Shown here: one piece after another, positions 17,831 to 27,625 of the stretch
How positions within the stretch are numbered: position 1 is the stretch's first letter
Layout: each line of letters begins with the position of its first letter
NCBI GenBank assembly: GCA_003298465.1
Contig: QNGA01000008.1
Coordinates: forward strand, 1 to 64,000
Direction: 5' to 3'
DNA: 64,000 nt
Origin: a halophilic archaeon
Lineage (GTDB): Archaea; Halobacteriota; Halobacteria; Halobacteriales; Haladaptataceae
Program-made: the position numbers and the translations under genes
Notes under the pieces: model-generated
Databases searched by the model: none
What the model saw: the letters and a program-made list of their open reading frames with translations, nothing else
Told to the model about the DNA's origin: nothing

Positions 17831-18744
17831 TCATCGGTCAATGACTATTGAAATGAAACACTTAAAGTGCCAGTCCTGCCGTCCTAGTGTAGTTCCGTAG
17901 TGTTTCCTGTTGAGGTTAAATCTCCACGCGAAGTTAGTCCGCACTGCGTGGAGTTGATCAACTGTATTGGGCAGATAGTTCGCCATCCACCCGTATTTGA
18001 TGTGGGTCCAGAGTTGTTCAGGTGGATTGAGATCAGGTGCATACGTGGGAAAGTACGCGACGGCGAGCTGGCTCTGGCTCCGTCTCCCCAAGATACTCGA
18101 TCGCCAGCCGATGCGGCTCCCAGTTGTCCAGAATTACTAGCACGTCCCTGTCGAACTCAGTCACCATCGCCTCAAGGAACGCGGCCACGGTGTAGCGGTT
18201 GTAATTGCGTTTGATTGGATCAAATTGAAATCCTGTCCCGTGGATGAACAGAATCAGTCGTCCGTCTCGACGGGTGCTTTTTAGGGAGGGCCAGGTCGCC
18301 GCTCGCCAACGAGCGACGGCCGGCTCATCACGTTTCTGTGAGTAGCTCTAGGGTTTTGGTAGCTCCATCCCATCCGTCTGGGATCTTCCAGACGCCCGAG
18401 TTAGAGTAGGTAACGCCGAACTCGCGTTCGGTGAGCGCAGCAATCCGGTCAAGGGTCTAGAGTTCAGTGTTGAAGCCGTGAGCTTCCGAGTCTTCGAGCA
18501 GGAGTGCTTCGAGGCGAGGGTACTGATCGTAGGTAAGTTTTGGCGGCCGCCCCCGGCCGGCCTGAGGCTGTGCCGCCAGGCCGGCCTCACCCTACTGCTC
18601 GTATGCCGCTTTCCACCGACTGACGGATCCTGGCCAGCGATCGAGTAAGTTGGCCATCTCTCGCACACCAAATCCTTGGTTGAGCAGCTTTACAGTCGTT
18701 TTTCTCCGCATTTCCAGTGCTTCCGCTGAACCCTTTGGTCTCAT
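17831..18744 (-). pseudogene. IS630-type transposase, degenerate
   Basis: Reading from ATG at 18744 the frame gives MRPKGSAEALEMRRKTTVK and an HTH (GVREMANLLDRWPGSVSRW) before an early stop. Later frames contain VLVILDNWEPHRL (the second catalytic aspartate strand of IS630 DDE enzymes) and YAPDLNPPEQLWTHIK with the final Glu. Several frameshifts and stops separate these parts. The element sits between the small acidic protein gene and aldehyde dehydrogenase copy 2, whose 3' end is only about 50 bases away. Confidence 0.8.
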
Positions 18745-18797
18745 TCTAATCGGTAGGCTCCGTGAAACGATGTCTTTTTCTGTTAGTTATCGACCGA

Positions 18798-20318
18798 TCA
18801 GAGCTCCGGCTCGTCCAGATTGACGTATACGCTCTTCGTCTGCCGATAATGCTCAAGCGCCTCCTCCCCGAGATCCCGGCCGATCCCCGACTCCTTGAGC
18901 CCCCCATAGGGAGCTTCCGGAAGAATCGGCCCGTACTCGTTCACGTACACCAGACCAACGTCAAGGTCCGCAGCAGCGTTGTGAACGAGCGACGTCCGCT
19001 CCGTCCCGATTCCCGCCGCGAGACCGAACGGCGTGTCGTTCGCAATTTCGATCGCCTCCTCGTACGAGGAGAACGTCAGTATCGTCTGCACGGGCCCGAA
19101 GATCTCCTCGCGCGCGACCGTCATCTCGTTATCCACATCCGTGAACACCGTCGGCTCGACGTAGTAGCCGTCCGCGAGCGCCGGATCGTCCGGGACACCA
19201 CCACCCGTCGCGAGCGTCGCGCCCTCCGAACGGCCCGTCTCCACGTACTCGAGGACGGTCTCGCGCTGCACGTCGGACGTCAGCGGCCCCATCGTTGTCG
19301 TCTCGTCAAGTGGGTCGCCGAGCACGTACGATTCCGCCCGCCTCACGAAACGCTCGGTGAACTCTTCGACGATGTCTTCGTGCACGAGCGCGCGCGAGAA
19401 CGCATCACAGATCTCGCCCGTGCTGTAGAAGATACCCTCTGCCACCGCGTCCACGGCCTTCTCGAGGTCGGCGTCCGGGAAGACGATGAACGGCGACTTC
19501 CCACCGAGCTCTAGCGTGACCGGCGCCGTGTGCGACCCCGCGGCCGACATCACACGCTGCCCGACAGCTACGCTCCCCGTGAACGAGACCTTCCGCACGT
19601 CCTCGTGCTCCGCGAGCGCCGCACCAGCCGTCGAACCACGGCCCGGGAAGACGTTCAACACGCCATCCGGCAGCGCCTCCGCCGACAACTCCGCCGCCCG
19701 TAACACCGACAACGGCGTCTCCATGGACGGTTTGAGGAGGCAGCAGTTCCCGGCGGCTAGCGCCGGTCCGAGCTTCCACGCCGCCGCCCAGATCGGGAAG
19801 TTCCACGGGATGATCTGCCCGACGACGCCGTACGGCTCGTGGCGCGTATAGAGATGCACGTCGTCACGTGCCTGGATCTGTCGTCCCTCCTGACTCCTCG
19901 CGCGAGCAGCGTAGTACCCCAGGGTATCGAGCGCCCCTTCAACTTCGCCGCGCGCGTCCGCTCGCGGCTTCCCCGTATCCAGACACTCGAGGAGCGTCAG
20001 CTCCTCCAGGTGATCCCGCAAGATATCGATCCACTCGAAGAGCCGGGTCGATCGCTCCGCGGGTGTGGTCGCATCCCACTCCTTGTCGAACGCCCGCCAC
20101 GCCTCCACCACCGCGTCGTTGACGTCGCGAGCTTCGAACGCCGGCACCGTCGAAATCGGCTCTCCCACGACTGGATCGACCGTCGCGATCCGCTCCCTGT
20201 CCCGACTCTCGACCGACTCTCCGCCGACCCAGGCGTCGAACGAACTTACTCCCTGGGCCTCCTCGATCGCCGACTCGTGCGCGTCTCTAACGGCCGCAGC
20301 GCTAGTTCTGTCCGCCAT
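18798..20318 (-). CDS. NAD(P)-dependent aldehyde dehydrogenase (betaine-aldehyde-type), copy 2
   Basis: The 506-residue enzyme aligns without gaps to copy 1 at 9630-11150. Catalytic Cys304 (STGEICDAFSR) and general base Glu270 (VTLELGGKSPF) are present, with PWNFP at 171-175 for the cofactor and oxyanion region. It is clearly more GC-rich than copy 1, so the two have different histories or an old divergence. The likely reaction is NAD(P)+-dependent oxidation of an amine-derived aldehyde to the acid. It flanks the IclR-Rieske-amidohydrolase genes on the right as copy 1 does on the left. Confidence 0.85.
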   Translation of the reverse strand: MADRTSAAAVRDAHESAIEEAQGVSSFDAWVGGESVESRDRERIATVDPVVGEPISTVPAFEARDVNDAVVEAWRAFDKEWDATTPAERSTRLFEWIDILRDHLEELTLLECLDTGKPRADARGEVEGALDTLGYYAARARSQEGRQIQARDDVHLYTRHEPYGVVGQIIPWNFPIWAAAWKLGPALAAGNCCLLKPSMETPLSVLRAAELSAEALPDGVLNVFPGRGSTAGAALAEHEDVRKVSFTGSVAVGQRVMSAAGSHTAPVTLELGGKSPFIVFPDADLEKAVDAVAEGIFYSTGEICDAFSRALVHEDIVEEFTERFVRRAESYVLGDPLDETTTMGPLTSDVQRETVLEYVETGRSEGATLATGGGVPDDPALADGYYVEPTVFTDVDNEMTVAREEIFGPVQTILTFSSYEEAIEIANDTPFGLAAGIGTERTSLVHNAAADLDVGLVYVNEYGPILPEAPYGGLKESGIGRDLGEEALEHYRQTKSVYVNLDEPEL

Positions 20319-20377
20319 GTCTACTTCACTATCTCACACCACAATGAAAAGCGTTGGGCCGGACGAGTACATCATAT

Positions 20378-21008
20378 TTAGTTTAGCGAATTCCACTAGA
20401 CGGCGAAGGCTTGCAGCCACGTTTTAGCAGTCGTCGGATCGATGTTGCTGAAACTGTTGCCAAACGATGAAGTACAGCGTTTTATCTCTCTATAAATACG
20501 TTCGACGGTATTGCGATTTCCATGTCGAGCAGGCTACAATCGAAGCCCAGCTCGTTAGAGTGCCGCCGCTAGATGGTGGGCGTGATCGACGAGAAACACG
20601 GCGTCGGAGACGTTGTGTTTCTTTCAAAGTTCCCGCAGAAACCGCTGTGTTAACGCTGTCGTAGTCGTCGTAAAAAACCTTAAATGCAAAAATTCGCTCG
20701 AGTCAGGATTGACGGGGGCGTACAGCCAAACTGCTGACCATTGATTCGGATCACCGTCTCGTCCACTGCAACGTAATCCGGACTCGCGTCGCTAGCCGGT
20801 TGTAAATCGGCCTTCTGCACCGAGTCGTGAACGGCTTTCCGCGAGCATTTGACACCGAACTCATCAATTCGAGGTATAGTATTTAAAAGCGGTAATTCTG
20901 CTCGATGAAGTCGAATACCAAGCTCCATCAGCTCGGTGTCCCCTCTCGCTCCACAAGATCCACGTCAATTCAGTCGCTACAACCACTGAGACGATCAATT
21001 TTCGCCAT
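20378..21008 (-). pseudogene. IS6-family transposase, degenerate full-length copy
   Basis: Starting at ATG 21008, the broken frames give MAKIDRLSGCSD, VDLVEREGTP, then MELGIRLHRAELPLLNTI, ADLQPASDASPDYVAVDETVI, and after further frameshifts RHGNRNTVERI and TWLQAFAV followed by a stop where relatives have W-W-N-S-L-N. This is the complete outline of a haloarchaeal IS6 (ISH-type) transposase, with the first catalytic Asp in VAVDET. At least three frameshifts and two premature stops make it inactive. Confidence 0.85.
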
Positions 21009-21384
21009 TGAACCAACCGAAATTCCCTCCGCCTCATCCTGTAGCCTTAACTAAACGTGACCTGGCGATACAAATGAACGCAGTGCGGTGCTCTCTCTTG
21101 TGGTCCGAATAAGCTGTCCCACATGGATTGAGATCCGGGTCCCGGGTGTAGGTCACTTCCGTTTATAGCATTAATCGGCAGTACATCGCACACCACCACT
21201 TCCAATGAAATCGGGTACTAGAGCGCCTACAACTCGGTAAACCAGTGTTCTAAATTCTCATAAATGGTATACTGCGATATCAAATATGAGCGACTTCATA
21301 GTTGGTGATAGCGACAACGAGCTAGATAACTAACATTTTATAAATTTGTCAAATAGAAATGAGGAAGCGCACGGTCAAGAACAA
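21009..21384. other. Intergenic region with a possible IS630 scrap
   Basis: GGATTGAGATCCGGGTCCCGGGTGTA near 21125-21150 resembles the minus-strand coding of the Y-x-P-D-L-N-P motif seen in the IS630 relic at about 18030, so a very decayed fragment may be present. AT-rich DNA at 21320-21350 lies beyond the 3' end of the YdeI-like gene. No gene is supported. Confidence 0.35.
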
Positions 21385-21969
21385 TCAAAGTAGACGATTA
21401 TTGTTTTCGTCGTATGCCCGGAGATTCTGTTCCGCCAGCTCTACGGTTCGTTCAATACGGTCTTCTTTCGTCTCGGCTGTCTTCGCATCGTTAACAAGAG
21501 TGATGAATGCGTGCTGGTCAGTGTTCGAAAAGTTCTGGAAATTCTCCCATGCAGTCTCGTTCGCCCGCAAGGCAGACTTCAACTCCGGTGGGATAGTATG
21601 GTCTTCACCCAGTCGGTAAGCATCGTCCCACTCTCCAGATTCTTTGGCGGCTTCGATCAGCTCCATTCCTGCAGGCGTCATTTTTCCGGTATCGATCATC
21701 CGCTCGACGCGTTCTTTGTTCGTTTTCGACCACTTACTATCTGGCTTGCGGGGGGTGAATCGACGTTTATACGTCTCGTCGTCGATGCCCTTGATGAGCC
21801 CATCGATCCAGCCGAAACAGATCGCTTCTTCCACCGATTCACCATAGGCAATGCCAGTTTGATCGGCGTCTTTTTTGTAGTATCCGACCCACATCTCGTC
21901 GGCTGTGTCGTGGTTTTCTTTGAGCCACTCCCGGAACTCTGCCGATGAGGAAAAAAACGTTGGTGCCAT
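21385..21969 (-). CDS. YdeI/OmpD-associated family protein
   Basis: The 194-residue protein matches the YdeI/OmpD-associated family: FFSSSAEFREWLKENHDTADEMWVG at the N-terminus, EEAICFGWIDG and RFTPRKPDSKWS in the core, and a C-terminal helical part with FQNFSNTDQHAF. Family members are cytosolic and poorly characterised; some are linked to stress or bacteriocin tolerance in bacteria. It is followed in the opposite coordinate direction by a VOC protein gene on the same strand (37 bases between them), so the two may be co-transcribed. Confidence 0.85.
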   Translation of the reverse strand: MAPTFFSSSAEFREWLKENHDTADEMWVGYYKKDADQTGIAYGESVEEAICFGWIDGLIKGIDDETYKRRFTPRKPDSKWSKTNKERVERMIDTGKMTPAGMELIEAAKESGEWDDAYRLGEDHTIPPELKSALRANETAWENFQNFSNTDQHAFITLVNDAKTAETKEDRIERTVELAEQNLRAYDENNNRLL

Positions 21970-22005
21970 TATTCTACGTGTGTCACTAGTTATTCGCCTT
22001 TGACG

Positions 22006-22422
22006 TTAATTTGTGGGCGAATTAGGGAATGGGTCAACCCGTCCGGAGGTGCCATCGTTGCGCTTATGCAAGATAATTGGATTACCATCCGGATCAGCAA
22101 TTATTGACATGTGACACACACCGCTGTCGATCGGGTCCATCAGAATCGTCACACCATCATCTTCGAGTTCTTCAGTAGCTGTTTCGACATCATCAACGGC
22201 CATAGCGACACCACTACCACTTTCGCCAGGGGTGAACGGCATCTGGGGGCTTGCTTCTCCGAGTGCAAGCGTCGTTGGTGGGAATGCAAACTCCGCCCAG
22301 CCACTGTCTTCATCGATTGTCTCGAGCTCTAATCCGAGCGTTTCACGATAGAACGGGACAGAGGTATTAAAGTCCGTAACGGTCTGAAAAACGAAGTCTG
22401 CGGCTTTGACGTTCAGGTTCAT
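22006..22422 (-). CDS. VOC-fold (glyoxalase/dioxygenase-like) protein
   Basis: The 138-residue protein shows the paired beta-alpha-beta-beta-beta modules of the vicinal oxygen chelate superfamily: FVFQTVTDFNTSVPFYRETLGLEL in the first half and CHMSIIADPDGNPIILHKR in the second. One metal-binding histidine candidate lies in the second module (VCHMSI) and Glu in WAEFAF. The specific reaction (glyoxalase, fosfomycin or bleomycin resistance, dioxygenase) cannot be told. It is upstream of the YdeI-like gene on the same strand. Confidence 0.8.
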   Translation of the reverse strand: MNLNVKAADFVFQTVTDFNTSVPFYRETLGLELETIDEDSGWAEFAFPPTTLALGEASPQMPFTPGESGSGVAMAVDDVETATEELEDDGVTILMDPIDSGVCHMSIIADPDGNPIILHKRNDGTSGRVDPFPNSPTN

Positions 22423-22609
22423 CGTTTGCTATTGTCCTCAGTGGTGTCAATGTGTTTGTCGATCAAATAGGTAATCCTAGCGGACCAAAAGTGATTGTAG
22501 CCAACGGTTGTGTAGCAGGATAAAAAGAGACACCGTCGAGATAACACCTACTTTCAGTGTGGCTGTTAGTCTCAACATGCAAGATGCCGATCCGTCTATT
22601 AGCGCATTC

Positions 22610-22638
22610 CATGCATTGAAAAAATCTGTCTCAACTTT
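22610..22638 (+). repeat. Dispersed hairpin repeat, copy A (weaker)
   Basis: CATGCATTGA-AAAAATCTG-TCTCAACTT follows the same pattern as three better copies at 30512, 31285 and 34554: ATGCATTGA, a short spacer, then (T/G)TCTCAACT. It lies just past the 3' end of the site-2 protease gene. An inverted half-copy, AGTCTCAACATGCA, is 45 bases to its left. Confidence 0.45.
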
Positions 22639-22656
22639 TGCGAGCGAGATATCGCC

Positions 22657-23859
22657 TCAATCAGCCCGACTTCGTCGGAACTCATGTGACGGTTCTCCGG
22701 TGGGAACCCGCGGAAGGGCGTTATCCAACCTCGCCGAGCCCTGCATCAGCGCGAGAATCTGCAGGAAGTCGTCTCCAGAGACGAGTCCGAGAACCTGCCC
22801 TTCGTGCTCGACCAGCACGCAATGTGCGTCAGTTTCACCGAGCTTCCGAAACAGCTTGAACGCATCATCGTCGCTGGAGATCGTCGGTGGATCCTCGGTC
22901 ATCACGTCCTCAACCTTCGTCTCCGGGCTGATCATCTCCGGGAGCATCTGGATGTTCGCGAGCGTGACGACGCCTTGGACCGTCCCAGACTGATCGACGA
23001 CCACGTATTCGGTTCGGCGGTCGCGTAACATCCGATCAATCAGTGTCTGGACCGGTGTCCCGGCACGCACAGTTGGCAGTTCTGGGCGGATCAGATCGCG
23101 AACTCGGACGCCACTCAGCAGTTCCTGCGTCATGACGATCGTCGCCTCGGAGCGACCAGCGAGGAAGACGAATCCGGCAATCAGTAGCAGCAGAATATTC
23201 AGGGTAAAGATACCGACGAGGGCGAGGAGGATCGCGACGACCGTCGCGACTTGCACGGCACGCTGGGTGGCCTCAACGAACGGCCGCGAGCGAGCGAGCA
23301 GGGCCCGCAGGATGCGCCCGCCGTCCATCGGGAACGCAGGTAGCAGATTGAACAGCGCCAGCCCCACGTTCGTCAGTCCGAACCAGCCGAAGACAAAGCC
23401 GGCCACGGGGGCCGACGGTGGCGTCACCTGCAGTAGCACGTATCCGAGAGCGCCGAGCAGCAGGCTCGTGATTGGGCCGGCGATAGCAATCCAGAACTCC
23501 TTGCGCCATTCCGTGGGGAGATCCTCAATATGAGCGACCCCACCGAACAGCCACAGCGTGATCGAGCGGATCGTGAGATCATATCGGAGCGCGACCCACG
23601 AATGGCCGAGCTCGTGGATTGCGACGCCCACGAACAGGCTCACCGCCCCAGCAATTCCGATCAGCCAGGGTGTCGAACCCGACAGCAACGTGTCCGCCGT
23701 AATCGACAGTGGCGAGACGGCGTTAATGATCCCCGTCCACGTTTCGATGTACTGGGGACTGGCGAGTTGCCACGCGAGGAACGGGAGAATCACGAGCAGT
23801 GAGACGTGAATCTCGATCGGGATGCCCATCACCGTCGCGATCCTGTATTTGCTGCGCAT
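22657..23859 (-). CDS. Site-2 protease (M50) with tandem CBS domains
   Basis: The 400-residue integral membrane zinc metalloprotease has HELGH at 82-86 in the second core helix and the third zinc ligand Asp179 in NLLPAFPMDGGR. About six membrane segments are followed by two CBS domains (about 255-380), which usually sense adenine nucleotides. Such archaeal S2P-CBS proteins cleave membrane-tethered substrates in regulated intramembrane proteolysis. The start is two bases from the stop of the upstream CDC48 gene, so they form an operon that links membrane proteolysis to a protein-unfolding ATPase. Confidence 0.9.
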   Translation of the reverse strand: MRSKYRIATVMGIPIEIHVSLLVILPFLAWQLASPQYIETWTGIINAVSPLSITADTLLSGSTPWLIGIAGAVSLFVGVAIHELGHSWVALRYDLTIRSITLWLFGGVAHIEDLPTEWRKEFWIAIAGPITSLLLGALGYVLLQVTPPSAPVAGFVFGWFGLTNVGLALFNLLPAFPMDGGRILRALLARSRPFVEATQRAVQVATVVAILLALVGIFTLNILLLLIAGFVFLAGRSEATIVMTQELLSGVRVRDLIRPELPTVRAGTPVQTLIDRMLRDRRTEYVVVDQSGTVQGVVTLANIQMLPEMISPETKVEDVMTEDPPTISSDDDAFKLFRKLGETDAHCVLVEHEGQVLGLVSGDDFLQILALMQGSARLDNALPRVPTGEPSHEFRRSRAD

Positions 23860-23861
23860 GG

Positions 23862-26102
23862 CTACTGAAAGCCCGCTGGAGCAGTCTGTTCGTCAGACGA
23901 TTCGCCACCCAGATCGTCGACGAGTTCCTCGTAGAACTCGTGCATTTCTTCCGTGACCGAGGGTTTGACTTTCCGAATAGCTTGCTCGAAGTGCTCTGTT
24001 TCGATTATGATCTCGTCAGCGGCCTCGTCGAGTTCTTCGGGCGATTCGATCCCGTCACGTTCGATCGCCGCCACTGCCTCATCCAGCGCGAACATGCTCG
24101 CTTCTCGAACGATGCCCTCAATATCGCCGCCCGTGTACCCCTCTGTGTTCTCCGCGAGGGTGTCCAGATCGACATCATCAGCGAGCGGCATCTCTCGAGT
24201 GTGCACGCCGAAAATTTCGCGTCTGGCCTCCTCGTCTGGGATTGGGACGTAGACATTTTTCTCCAATCGACCGGGGCGAAGGAGTGCCCTGTCAATAATG
24301 TCAGGCCGATTGGTCGCACCCAGGACGAAGACGCCCCGTAGCTCCTCGATCCCATCGAGTTCGGTCAGCAGCTGCGAGACGACCCGTTCGGTCACCTGCG
24401 AGTCGAAAGACTCGCCGCGCTCGGAGGCGATTGCATCGACCTCGTCGAAGAAGATGATCGTCGGGGCGTTCTGTCGGGCCCGCTGGAAGACTTCTCGAAC
24501 GCCCCGTTCTGACTCGCCGACGTACTTGTTGAGGAGCTCAGGTCCCTTGACTGAGATGAAATTCACGTTACTCGCGTTCGCAACTGCCCGTGCGAGGAGC
24601 GTCTTCCCCGTCCCAGGCGGCCCGTATAGGAGGATTCCTCTCGGTGCCTCGGTGCGGATTTTGTCGAACATCTGCGGGTACGAGAGCGGCCACTCGACCG
24701 ACCGGACGAGTTCGTGTTGGACCGACTCGAGCCCGCCGACGTCCTCGTAGGTGACCTCCGGGACCTCCACGAACACCTCCCGCATCGCGCTCGGTTCGAC
24801 GTTCTGTAAGGCCGCCTCGAAGTCGTCCCTCGCGACCTCGATCTCCTCGAGAACGTCCGGTTCGATGTGGTCAGTTTCGATGTCGATCTCCTCCTGGACA
24901 CGCCGCAACGCGTGCATCGCAGCTTCCTTTGCGAACGATTCGATGTCGGCCCCCACAAAGCCGTACGTCCGGTCAGCATACCCTTCTAAGTCAACATCGT
25001 CCGCAGTCGGCATATCCCGCGTATGAATCTGAAGGATTTCGAGGCGTCCATCCCGGTCGGGAGCGCCGATCTCGATCTCGCGATCGAAGCGCCCGCCACG
25101 TCTGAGTGCCGGATCGATCGCATCGACACGATTGGTTGCGCCGATGACGATGACGTCACCGCGGGCTTCGAGGCCGTCCATCAACGAGAGCAGTTGCGCC
25201 ACGACGCGTCGCTCTGTCTCTCCGGTGACTTCGTCCCTCGACGGCGCAATCGAGTCAAGTTCGTCGATAAAGACGATCGCGGGCGTGTCCTCCTGGGCTT
25301 CGTCGAAAATCTCGCGGAGCTGCTCTTCGGATTCGCCGTAGTATCGCGACATGATCTCCGGTCCCGACAACGAAAAGAAGCTGGCGTCGATTTCATTCGC
25401 AACGGCCTTCGCAATCAGAGTCTTGCCAGTTCCGGGCGGCCCATGGAGTAATACACCCTTAGGCGGGACAATGCCAAGACGGCGGAACAGTTCCGGATGC
25501 CGCATCGGCAGTTCGATCATCTCCCGGATGAGTCCGAGCTCCCGCTCAAGTCCACCCACGTCCTCATAGGTGACATCCGGGAGTTCAGAGCGCTCCCCCT
25601 CGAGATCTTCCTCTGTAATTGGCTGGTCGCGAACTTCCAAGGTCGTTTGTTCGGTCACCAGAACGGGACCCGTTGGAGTCGTCTGCGTGACGATAAAGAC
25701 GAACGGTTGGCCGAGCAATCGAAGGTGGATTGTGTCGCCACGAACGACAGGTCGGTTGAGGAGATGACGCTTCAGATACGGCTCTGCCCCACGCAAAATG
25801 ATGCGCTCCGGGAGCGCAACCGTGATCGAAGTAGCTTCTTCTGGATCTACCTCTGTCACTTCGACGTAGTCGTCGATATCTACGTCCGCGTTTGCCCGAG
25901 TGTTTCCGTCGATTCGGAGAACGTCCTCGGGATCGGTTTCGTAGGCTGGTCGGACCGTCGCAACGGTGCGACGACGACCCGTTATCTGGACGACATCACC
26001 CGGCTGAACGCCTAATTCGTCACGGCTCTGTTGGCCGAGACGGGCAATTCCACGGCCGGTATCTTCCGGCGCTAATCCCTGGACACGGAGTTCGATAGGC
26101 AT
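23862..26102 (-). CDS. cdc48: CDC48/VCP-type AAA+ ATPase
   Basis: The 746-residue protein has the VAT/CDC48 N-domain (about 1-175, double-psi barrel then four-stranded part), AAA module D1 with Walker A GPPGTGKT at 221-228 and Walker B IVFIDELD, and D2 with Walker A at about 492-499, Walker B IIFFDEVD and arginine-finger region RPGRLEK. It is a hexameric unfoldase that feeds the proteasome and remodels complexes in the cytosol. Length and order fit archaeal orthologues. Haloarchaea often carry several copies. It is co-transcribed with the site-2 protease gene. Confidence 0.95.
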   Translation of the reverse strand: MPIELRVQGLAPEDTGRGIARLGQQSRDELGVQPGDVVQITGRRRTVATVRPAYETDPEDVLRIDGNTRANADVDIDDYVEVTEVDPEEATSITVALPERIILRGAEPYLKRHLLNRPVVRGDTIHLRLLGQPFVFIVTQTTPTGPVLVTEQTTLEVRDQPITEEDLEGERSELPDVTYEDVGGLERELGLIREMIELPMRHPELFRRLGIVPPKGVLLHGPPGTGKTLIAKAVANEIDASFFSLSGPEIMSRYYGESEEQLREIFDEAQEDTPAIVFIDELDSIAPSRDEVTGETERRVVAQLLSLMDGLEARGDVIVIGATNRVDAIDPALRRGGRFDREIEIGAPDRDGRLEILQIHTRDMPTADDVDLEGYADRTYGFVGADIESFAKEAAMHALRRVQEEIDIETDHIEPDVLEEIEVARDDFEAALQNVEPSAMREVFVEVPEVTYEDVGGLESVQHELVRSVEWPLSYPQMFDKIRTEAPRGILLYGPPGTGKTLLARAVANASNVNFISVKGPELLNKYVGESERGVREVFQRARQNAPTIIFFDEVDAIASERGESFDSQVTERVVSQLLTELDGIEELRGVFVLGATNRPDIIDRALLRPGRLEKNVYVPIPDEEARREIFGVHTREMPLADDVDLDTLAENTEGYTGGDIEGIVREASMFALDEAVAAIERDGIESPEELDEAADEIIIETEHFEQAIRKVKPSVTEEMHEFYEELVDDLGGESSDEQTAPAGFQ

Positions 26103-26356
26103 GATTGGTTTCGGGGTCTGTACGGTTCTGCGATCAGAACCCCATGTTAGTGCTTGGCATAGGAGTAGATAGCGGTAGAGGTTGCTGTGGCCACCCAGTT
26201 ATCAAGAAGATTGTGAACGCCCCGAAGCGTTGCCAGAGACGTTCAACACTCGGAACCTAGTAGCCACAAGCATGCCCCCCCGATTGTCGGAAAAATTATC
26301 TGATGGCACACCTTCAGGGGTGCCCTTGTAGTCCTGCGATTCACGGATATGGAGAG

Positions 26357-26710
26357 TTACTTGATTTCAATTTCCCTGCTTTCCATTTCTGGCGTCTCAG
26401 ATTTTGGCAGCGTTACTGTGAGTACCCCGTTTCGATAGTTCGCAGTAACCTGATCGACATCGATCTCTTCCGGAAATCGGACGGATTCGATTAACGCTCG
26501 TTGCTCGCGTTCATTCCGAAGGTAACTCCCCTCCCCTTCACCCTCGTCTTCCTCATGCTGAGCCGTAATGAAGAGAACATTATCCCGGACGCGGAGATTG
26601 ATCTCCTCCTTGTCGGACCCGGGAACATCTGCAGATACTTCGTACTCATCCCCCTTGTCAACAAGATCGATATCCGCCTCCCGTAATTGGCGAGTCAGTC
26701 GGTCAAGCAT
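26357..26710 (-). CDS. Hsp20/alpha-crystallin small heat-shock protein
   Basis: The 117-residue chaperone has an alpha-crystallin domain: DEYEVSADVPGSDKEEINLRV, a strand with VLFITAQHEED, a short acidic loop, then the dimerisation strand and the G-V-L-T-V-T-L-P-K motif near the C-terminus. The N-terminal arm is very short (about 18 residues), as in other haloarchaeal Hsp20 proteins. It prevents aggregation of unfolded proteins without ATP. It lies upstream of CDC48 on the same strand, with a 254-base gap, so it probably has its own promoter. Confidence 0.9.
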   Translation of the reverse strand: MLDRLTRQLREADIDLVDKGDEYEVSADVPGSDKEEINLRVRDNVLFITAQHEEDEGEGEGSYLRNEREQRALIESVRFPEEIDVDQVTANYRNGVLTVTLPKSETPEMESREIEIK

Positions 26711-26868
26711 TCAATTCACCTCAATTGGTCGGCTGCGTTCGGTACTCCGTGTGTTCATTGCTTCTCGTGGGGTATGCTCCCCATGCACTATCCCCCATGC
26801 GAATAGTTAGCATTGTAGGTTGCTCTGACTACCCAGTTATCCGCCGATGGATCACAACAATAACGAGG

Positions 26869-27513
26869 TCACCTTGTGATCTCCAAGGCGTTTGTGACAA
26901 GTTTTTCGACGCCGCTCCGAATGCGTTTTGAGCACGCCTGGGAGCTGATTCCGAGTTCGTCGCCGATCTCATCAAGCGTGACGTCACTCGGTGACTTGAA
27001 GTACCCGTGATCGGCAGCTACTGTGAGAGCCTTACGTTGTTTTGAAGTTAATCCAAATTTCCCGCCGGTCTCGCCCGTGCTAGATAGCGGAACTACGCGT
27101 TTGACTTGAATGTCAATTTTGTTGTCTACACAGAAGTCAAAGAATTTTCCCAGCTCGTTTCTGTTGCTGAAGAGCGTTTGGAACTTCCACGTAGTATCCC
27201 CACTCGCTTGGAGCAGAACCCCATCTGATTCGAGAATACCGGTGAATATGTTTGTCTCTTCACTCGACTGAATTCGATAGAGGACATGGTCTCCGATCTG
27301 ATCAATCCGTTTGAGGCTCTTGACACACTGGTACCCTCGGAGTGTCTCCTCGAATCGGACTGAATCGTCGTCTTCAGCCCAAAAATATGGAGCGGCACCC
27401 TTCTGTATCGGGACTACCTGTTTGAGTTCGACGTGCCTTAGGGAATTTCGGGAGAAAACTTCTCCGAAGTGAAACTCCTCCGAAGAAAGTATGATCTCGG
27501 CCAAGACGCTCAT
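26869..27513 (-). CDS. HTH_10 (Bat-like) transcriptional regulator
   Basis: The 214-residue regulator starts at MSVLAEIILSSEEFHFGEVF; the longer frame to 27588 has no family match. It has a beta-rich input domain (about 1-150) and a C-terminal HTH_10 domain: LTSKQRKALTVAADHGYF, the spacer PSDVTLDEIGDELGIS, and the recognition helix ending VEKLV. Such bacterio-opsin-activator-like proteins are one of the largest regulator families in haloarchaea. Its targets are unknown; the HdeD-like gene 112 bases upstream on the same strand is one candidate. Confidence 0.85.
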   Translation of the reverse strand: MSVLAEIILSSEEFHFGEVFSRNSLRHVELKQVVPIQKGAAPYFWAEDDDSVRFEETLRGYQCVKSLKRIDQIGDHVLYRIQSSEETNIFTGILESDGVLLQASGDTTWKFQTLFSNRNELGKFFDFCVDNKIDIQVKRVVPLSSTGETGGKFGLTSKQRKALTVAADHGYFKSPSDVTLDEIGDELGISSQACSKRIRSGVEKLVTNALEITR

Positions 27514-27625
27514 AGTCCACCTTGGTTCCTGTGACGATAATAGGTGCGTATTGCTTTCCTGAATGGAAACGCTGTCCAGATCGTACATCCCATGATGAGG
27601 GCCATAACAAGGAACAATCTCACTA

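Noticed and set aside
19405..19806. 133-codon frame inside aldehyde dehydrogenase copy 2
   Set aside because: It is a same-strand shadow frame rich in Gly/Arg/Ala, typical of high-GC genes.
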